Source: a virus. From it: a stretch of DNA of 26,320 nucleotides. Shown here piece by piece: positions 23,066 through 26,320 of the stretch; position 1 is the stretch's first letter, and each line of letters opens with the position of its first letter. The notes below the pieces were generated by a model. It saw only the letters and a list, made by a program, of their open reading frames with translations, did not search any database and had not been told where the DNA came from. A program made the position numbers and the translations under genes. The stretch is from IMG/VR virus record IMGVR_UViG_3300022559_000020, positions 1 through 26,320 of that record; one strand, written 5' to 3'.

Positions 23066-25165
23066 GTGGATTTTAAAAATAAGCTCGGCACCGTTGATGC
23101 GCATAACCTAAACCTAAACTTTAAGCCTGATAATACTGATAGCCATAACATCATTCTGAATTTTGAGCATCTGGCTGATAGCTCAACTAATCTTAATTTT
23201 GGTGATGATGTATCTTCAATAATCGATACGGTACTTGATACTGAGTTTTCATTTGAGGTCACCGCAGTCTATGCAGAGAGTGGTACAAATACTGCAGTTA
23301 TAGACACGGTGCTCGACACTGGCTTCAGTTTTGATTTGGTTGCTGTATTCAGTGAAAATACTGATGTTCTTGGTCAGATTGATACTGTTCTGGACACCAG
23401 CTTTAGTTTTGAAGTTGTCGCTATATTTGCTGGAAACCTGTGCACGATTGATACCGTTTTAGATACTGAATTTCAATTTGAAGTTAAAGCGTTATTCGAT
23501 ATCAATCATCTTGTAGGTGTGTCTTACGGTTTTGACATGCGATATCAGAAGGCCATCGCAGCCTTGAGCACCACAGAAATACCGTGGGCCAAGCCGATAT
23601 TAAGAGTCTCAAATGAGGCTCTTTTTTATGATCAAGGCTTGGTAGTTTCGAATCAGGTAAATATTCAGTATGAGCAGGCAGGGTCATTGACCCGGGCGAT
23701 TAGATCCTTTCATGAGCAGGCAACCGGTTTAAGTTCGGATGCGTATGTCATCTGGGAAGAAGGCGATAAGCGCTTTATTCATCAGCGATACTTACATGAA
23801 GAGACAATTAAGCTGCGCCATAACCGGGAAACGGTCTGGCAAGAAATGATCCGCAGGCGTAAGACTTTTACTTACTCACACGAAGTGGCTCAGGTCTTTG
23901 AGCATCGCTTTTCATTCGAGTGGGATAAGAGCCTTGAGATTATTACCAAGTCAGATTTGCCATGGGATCAAGCCAAAGCGATCCATTACCGCAAGCATCC
24001 GGTTTTACCTTGGCCAAAGCCTGAAATACCTAAATACGAAGGTACTGGCGATCTAAACTTTATCTGCTTATGTCATGACGTTGATTCACACAATGTTGTT
24101 TTAAATTTTGGTGCAGATGACTGTATTCCAGCACTGCCGAAACGGAACTGGTGGTATATCGTGAATACATTAACAGCCGAGCGATTAGATACCGGCGAAA
24201 AAATAAAAGTGATTGATGGCACCTACAGTACCAGCCGATCCCAATGGTGCTGGACTTACTCCATTACCGTGGCTCATACGGAAAAAGATAAGCTACAGCC
24301 GATTGATGGTCAGCCGGTGATTCTTAAAGTCATGATCAATGGGTTTGAGCATCATATTCTGCTTGAGGATCCAGAGGAGACCCGACGTTTTGCCAGTGTT
24401 TTATACACCTATCCGGGTCGAAGTGTCACAGCTTTGAACTCTGCCAAATATGGACCATTACGCTCATTCATCCAGGATAACGAACGAACCTCTGTGCAAC
24501 TGGTTCAAGCGGAATTGGATCGAGCGAATAGTGGTACCAACCTCGACTGGAAGCTAATTGAGGAATTGGGCTGGATTGTACCGGTTGAAAGCCTGAGTTA
24601 TGCAGAACTGGCACCAATCGATGCAATCAAGCAGGTGGTTGATGCAGGGGGTGGCTTTATCTATAGCCAGAAAGCCGGTAATACACTGACGATTTTGCCG
24701 CGATATCAAAAGGGATATTGGGATTCGATGACAGTGGAGGATTACGACATTCTGTTATCTGAAAGCCTGGTGATGCAGCAGAACATCAAGCAGAACGATG
24801 AATACATTGCTGACTTTAATGCCATTACCGTGGTGAATAGTCGCAGTGGTGAAAGTCTGAAAGTGCAGCAGCGTGGAACCTCGGGTGATGTGCCGTTAGA
24901 GACAGTCACGGGTCCACTATTTAATGTGGTATCGGGTGCGAGTTATGGCAAAAATGAACTGGTCAAAGCCAATATTCAGGAGCTGCACACCTTTTCTGAT
25001 ATTCCTGCCAGTCAGGAAATTGGCGAGATGCTACCAGGTAAATCGATTGCATTTAATGGCCAGTGGTGGGGTGTAATTGATGGAGTGAGTGGCAGCTTTT
25101 CGCATGAAAAGGTGAATGAAACCATTACTGTGGAGCGTATCAGCCGTGACGAATCCTCTATTTGA
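23066..25165 (+). CDS. Large tail-tip/hub protein with N-terminal repeats (699 aa)
   Basis: GTG start. Residues 11-45 carry three short LNF units (DAHNLNLNF, DSHNIILNF, STNLNF); a fourth, DSHNVVLNFGADD, recurs near residue 340. Residues 53-145 carry four near-identical repeats beginning IDTVLDT, with period 26, 26 and 23. Residues 150-335 are globular and rich in His, Trp and Arg. From about 355 (WWYIVNTLTAERLDTGEKIK) to the end the protein resembles tail-tip or hub proteins of Mu-like siphophages, including the segment AIKQVVDAGGGFIYSQKAGN and QWWGVIDGVSG. Repeats may attach fibres or vary host contact. The hub idea rests on position and general likeness. Overlaps the next gene by 20 bases. 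Confidence 0.75.
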   Translation: MDFKNKLGTVDAHNLNLNFKPDNTDSHNIILNFEHLADSSTNLNFGDDVSSIIDTVLDTEFSFEVTAVYAESGTNTAVIDTVLDTGFSFDLVAVFSENTDVLGQIDTVLDTSFSFEVVAIFAGNLCTIDTVLDTEFQFEVKALFDINHLVGVSYGFDMRYQKAIAALSTTEIPWAKPILRVSNEALFYDQGLVVSNQVNIQYEQAGSLTRAIRSFHEQATGLSSDAYVIWEEGDKRFIHQRYLHEETIKLRHNRETVWQEMIRRRKTFTYSHEVAQVFEHRFSFEWDKSLEIITKSDLPWDQAKAIHYRKHPVLPWPKPEIPKYEGTGDLNFICLCHDVDSHNVVLNFGADDCIPALPKRNWWYIVNTLTAERLDTGEKIKVIDGTYSTSRSQWCWTYSITVAHTEKDKLQPIDGQPVILKVMINGFEHHILLEDPEETRRFASVLYTYPGRSVTALNSAKYGPLRSFIQDNERTSVQLVQAELDRANSGTNLDWKLIEELGWIVPVESLSYAELAPIDAIKQVVDAGGGFIYSQKAGNTLTILPRYQKGYWDSMTVEDYDILLSESLVMQQNIKQNDEYIADFNAITVVNSRSGESLKVQQRGTSGDVPLETVTGPLFNVVSGASYGKNELVKANIQELHTFSDIPASQEIGEMLPGKSIAFNGQWWGVIDGVSGSFSHEKVNETITVERISRDESSI
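23222..23500 (+). repeat. Four tandem protein-coding repeats (IDTVLDT unit)
   Basis: Four units with consensus IDTVLDT-x-FSFEV-x-A-x-F start at 23222, 23300, 23378 and 23447. The amino acids are well kept while the codons differ between copies, so the units are old or under protein-level selection rather than recent slippage. Confidence 0.9.
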
Positions 25166-25379
25166 ATTACGAAAGCTTTTAAATCCAATTCATGCGGAAT
25201 ACATCGGCACCATTACATCAGTGAAGCATCCAGAGTATCGGGTGCAGATCGATGGTGGATCTGGGCCAGTGCTGTGCACATCCGGCACAGCTTATAACTT
25301 GGGTGCCAGAGTATTTGTTTCCAATCAAGTGATTTTAAGGCCGGCACCAACTGGTCAGCACTCAGAAATAGAAGTCTAA
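25146..25379 (+). CDS. Small beta-barrel-like tail protein (77 aa)
   Basis: GTG start at 25146 within the end of the preceding gene, giving MTNPLFELRKLLNPIHAEYI, then GTITSVKHPEYRVQIDGGSG and ARVFVSNQVILRPAP. The sequence is a run of short strands with a Gly-rich turn, the style of small OB-like tail-tip proteins found after the hub gene in phages. A start further upstream at 25116 would add residues that only shadow the overlapping gene. It is followed by a terminator 16 bases on, so it ends the tail gene block. Confidence 0.72.
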   Translation: MTNPLFELRKLLNPIHAEYIGTITSVKHPEYRVQIDGGSGPVLCTSGTAYNLGARVFVSNQVILRPAPTGQHSEIEV

Positions 25380-25394
25380 ACTTAACCAAACAAC

Positions 25395-25417
25395 AGCACC
25401 TTTTTAGGTGCTTTTTT
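25395..25417 (+). terminator. Rho-independent terminator
   Basis: AGCACC, loop TTTTTA, GGTGCT and further T residues, followed by ATTGCCAAAAATA. It separates the tail block from the lysis genes. Confidence 0.9.
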
Positions 25418-25458
25418 ATTGCCAAAAATAGGGGTATGTATGACTAAAGGGGATGTAT

Positions 25459-25785
25459 ATGGACTTTCTTAGTCAAGTATTGGAAAGCATAAAGAACCAT
25501 TCACACATCCTTTTTACAGGTGTGCTGGGCGCGACTTTTGGCTTTCTATTAAGCAAGGAGCCAACCCGGGATCGCTGGATAGGATTCTTTGCTGGCTTCA
25601 TTTTATGTGTGGTCTTTGCTAAACCGGCAAGTTTATTTCTTGCTAGCGGTAATTACCCAGAACTATTTGGCTTCATTCTGGGTGCTGCTGGTAAAAGTAC
25701 AGCTGAAGCATTGCTGAGTTTGGCTCGATCAAGAGTTCTTGGTTTAGTCAAAAAGGAGAATGAAGATGCTGCTAATCATAAGTAA
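25459..25785 (+). CDS. Small membrane protein, putative holin
   Basis: Protein of 108 aa with two to three predicted membrane segments: about residues 17-31 (HILFTGVLGATFGFL), 41-63 (IGFFAGFILCVVFAKPASLF) and perhaps 68-86 (ELFGFILGAAGKS), and a charged C-terminus (KKENED). The ATG at 25459 has AAGGGGA five bases upstream; the ATG at 25453 lies on that site. It lies before another small membrane protein and a lysozyme, the usual place for a holin that opens the inner membrane at lysis. No family match is claimed, so the call is by topology and context. Confidence 0.68.
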   Translation: MDFLSQVLESIKNHSHILFTGVLGATFGFLLSKEPTRDRWIGFFAGFILCVVFAKPASLFLASGNYPELFGFILGAAGKSTAEALLSLARSRVLGLVKKENEDAANHK

Positions 25786-26061
25786 AACAGCTTTGGTGTT
25801 ATTTATAGTTTCGTTTGCCATCATGGCATTTCATCCAAAAATTCAACTTCCAAAACATATCGATTTTCTATTGGTGTTGTCGATCCTTTTTGGGGCAGCA
25901 CTTTTTGTTAAAGATGAGTATTCGCCTAGTCCAGCTGGAACCCTTTTTTCACCACAGTAAGTATTTTATTCGCACTCTTTACCCGACAACTCTATATTTG
26001 GGGTAAGGGTGGTGCACGTCCTAAATTTTTTAATACGGATAAAGATGGTGACAACCCATGA
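25766..26061 (+). CDS. Second small membrane protein of lysis region (frameshifted as read)
   Basis: As read the frame ends at 25960. Adding one T to the run at 25944-25949 restores 98 aa: after AGTL it continues FFTTVSILFALFTRQLYIWG and KGGARPKFFNTDKDGDNP, with a stop that overlaps the lysozyme start (ATGA), just as neighbouring genes do. It has three hydrophobic segments (about 4-22, 33-48 and 60-78). ATG 25766 has GGAG with a 7-base spacer; the ATG at 25760 is too close to the ribosome site. It may be a second holin, antiholin or lysis regulator. The overlap with the end of the preceding gene (20 bases) suggests coupled translation. Confidence 0.75.
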
Positions 26062-26267
26062 AGCACATTTTTGATTTCTTACGAAAGATCAGTGGTGGCA
26101 AACTCACCCAAAAGCAGGTTGATGCTGCAGATAAGCTGATTGCAACTGCTTATGATGACCTGAACGATGTGTTGGGTATCGCCACAGATGAAATGCATGT
26201 GAGTCCAAGTGGAGTCGTATTGATCTGCAATTTTGAAGGTCTGCGACTGAAAGCCTATGATGATGGC
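26058..26267 (+). CDS. Endolysin, GH24 lysozyme (3' truncated)
   Basis: Only the first 70 residues are phage sequence; the following codons (read ITDCP, then stop) come from the adapter. Residues 1-50 form a short helical lead (KLTQKQVDAADKLIATAYDD). Then NFEGLRLKAYDDG carries the catalytic Glu60 of T4/P22-type muramidases, which cut the glycan chain of peptidoglycan. The rest of the catalytic domain is missing. No signal or anchor segment, so release would depend on the holin. The apparent stop at 26283-26285 is an artefact and does not mark the protein end. Confidence 0.9.
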
Positions 26268-26320
26268 ATCACCGACTGCCCATAGAGAGGCTGAGACTGC
26301 CAAGGCACACAGGGGATAGG
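26268..26320. other. Sequencing adapter/primer (artefact)
   Basis: Reverse complement of the unit at 1-53: bases 26268-26290 match Ion P1 and 26291-26320 match the B-type primer. The copy here fits the remembered primer sequence without the small mismatch seen at 9-10. It is not phage sequence. Confidence 0.95.

Noticed and set aside
26268-26285. Natural short lysozyme ending ITDCP
   Set aside because: These codons are adapter sequence; a GH24 catalytic domain needs about 100 further residues.
1-26320. 53-base terminal inverted repeats, as of a transposon or linear phage
   Set aside because: They match sequencing adapters and cut through the terminase and lysozyme genes.
1-26320. CRISPR arrays, tRNA genes, insertion sequences, attachment sites
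   Set aside because: None seen on reading; the repeats present are coding repeats or hairpins.

Overview
This window looks like most of the late (virion assembly and lysis) half of a temperate, Mu-like phage or prophage with a non-contractile (siphovirus) tail. The host is inferred to be a low-GC gammaproteobacterium, most likely Acinetobacter or a relative. The basis is the A+T-rich codon use and the style of the small secreted accessory proteins, both judged by eye. No early, replication, transposase, integrase or small-terminase genes are present. The window starts inside the large terminase gene and ends inside the lysozyme gene.

The first 53 and last 53 bases are not biological. They form an inverted pair that matches, from memory, a 454/Ion-type primer joined to the Ion P1 adapter. 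This fits a second pattern: at least six genes, and probably eight, are broken by a single-base change inside an A or T homopolymer, which is the typical error of those platforms. Repairing one base per site restores an intact major capsid protein (359 aa), tape measure (1029 aa), 139-aa tail-tip protein, 163-aa moron protein, 98-aa lysis-region protein and a previously hidden 66-aa minus-strand gene.

Layout. 54-4059: packaging motor, portal (Mu gp29/DUF935 family) and a Mu F-type minor head protein whose C-terminus resembles a decayed ADP-ribosyltransferase. 4247-4648: a secreted accessory protein closed by a terminator. 4777-7206: prohead protease-scaffold fusion with a likely nested scaffold start, decoration protein and major capsid protein. 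7217-9852: head-tail connectors, tail completion and terminator proteins, and tail tube. 9859-12417: a 2.5-kb block of small accessory genes (morons) on both strands, cut into short transcription units by promoter-like sites and strong hairpin terminators. 12448-13008: tail assembly chaperone-like gene. 13005-13904: a second moron unit. 13929-25379: tape measure and tail-tip/fibre proteins. 25459-26267: two small membrane proteins and a truncated GH24 lysozyme.

The structural genes are tightly packed, with ATGA-type overlaps, and would be co-transcribed. The morons carry signal peptides, a lipobox or single membrane segments, so they probably act at the host envelope. They include two internal paralogue pairs. 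Their roles are unknown; altered host envelope or exclusion of other phages are reasonable but untested guesses.
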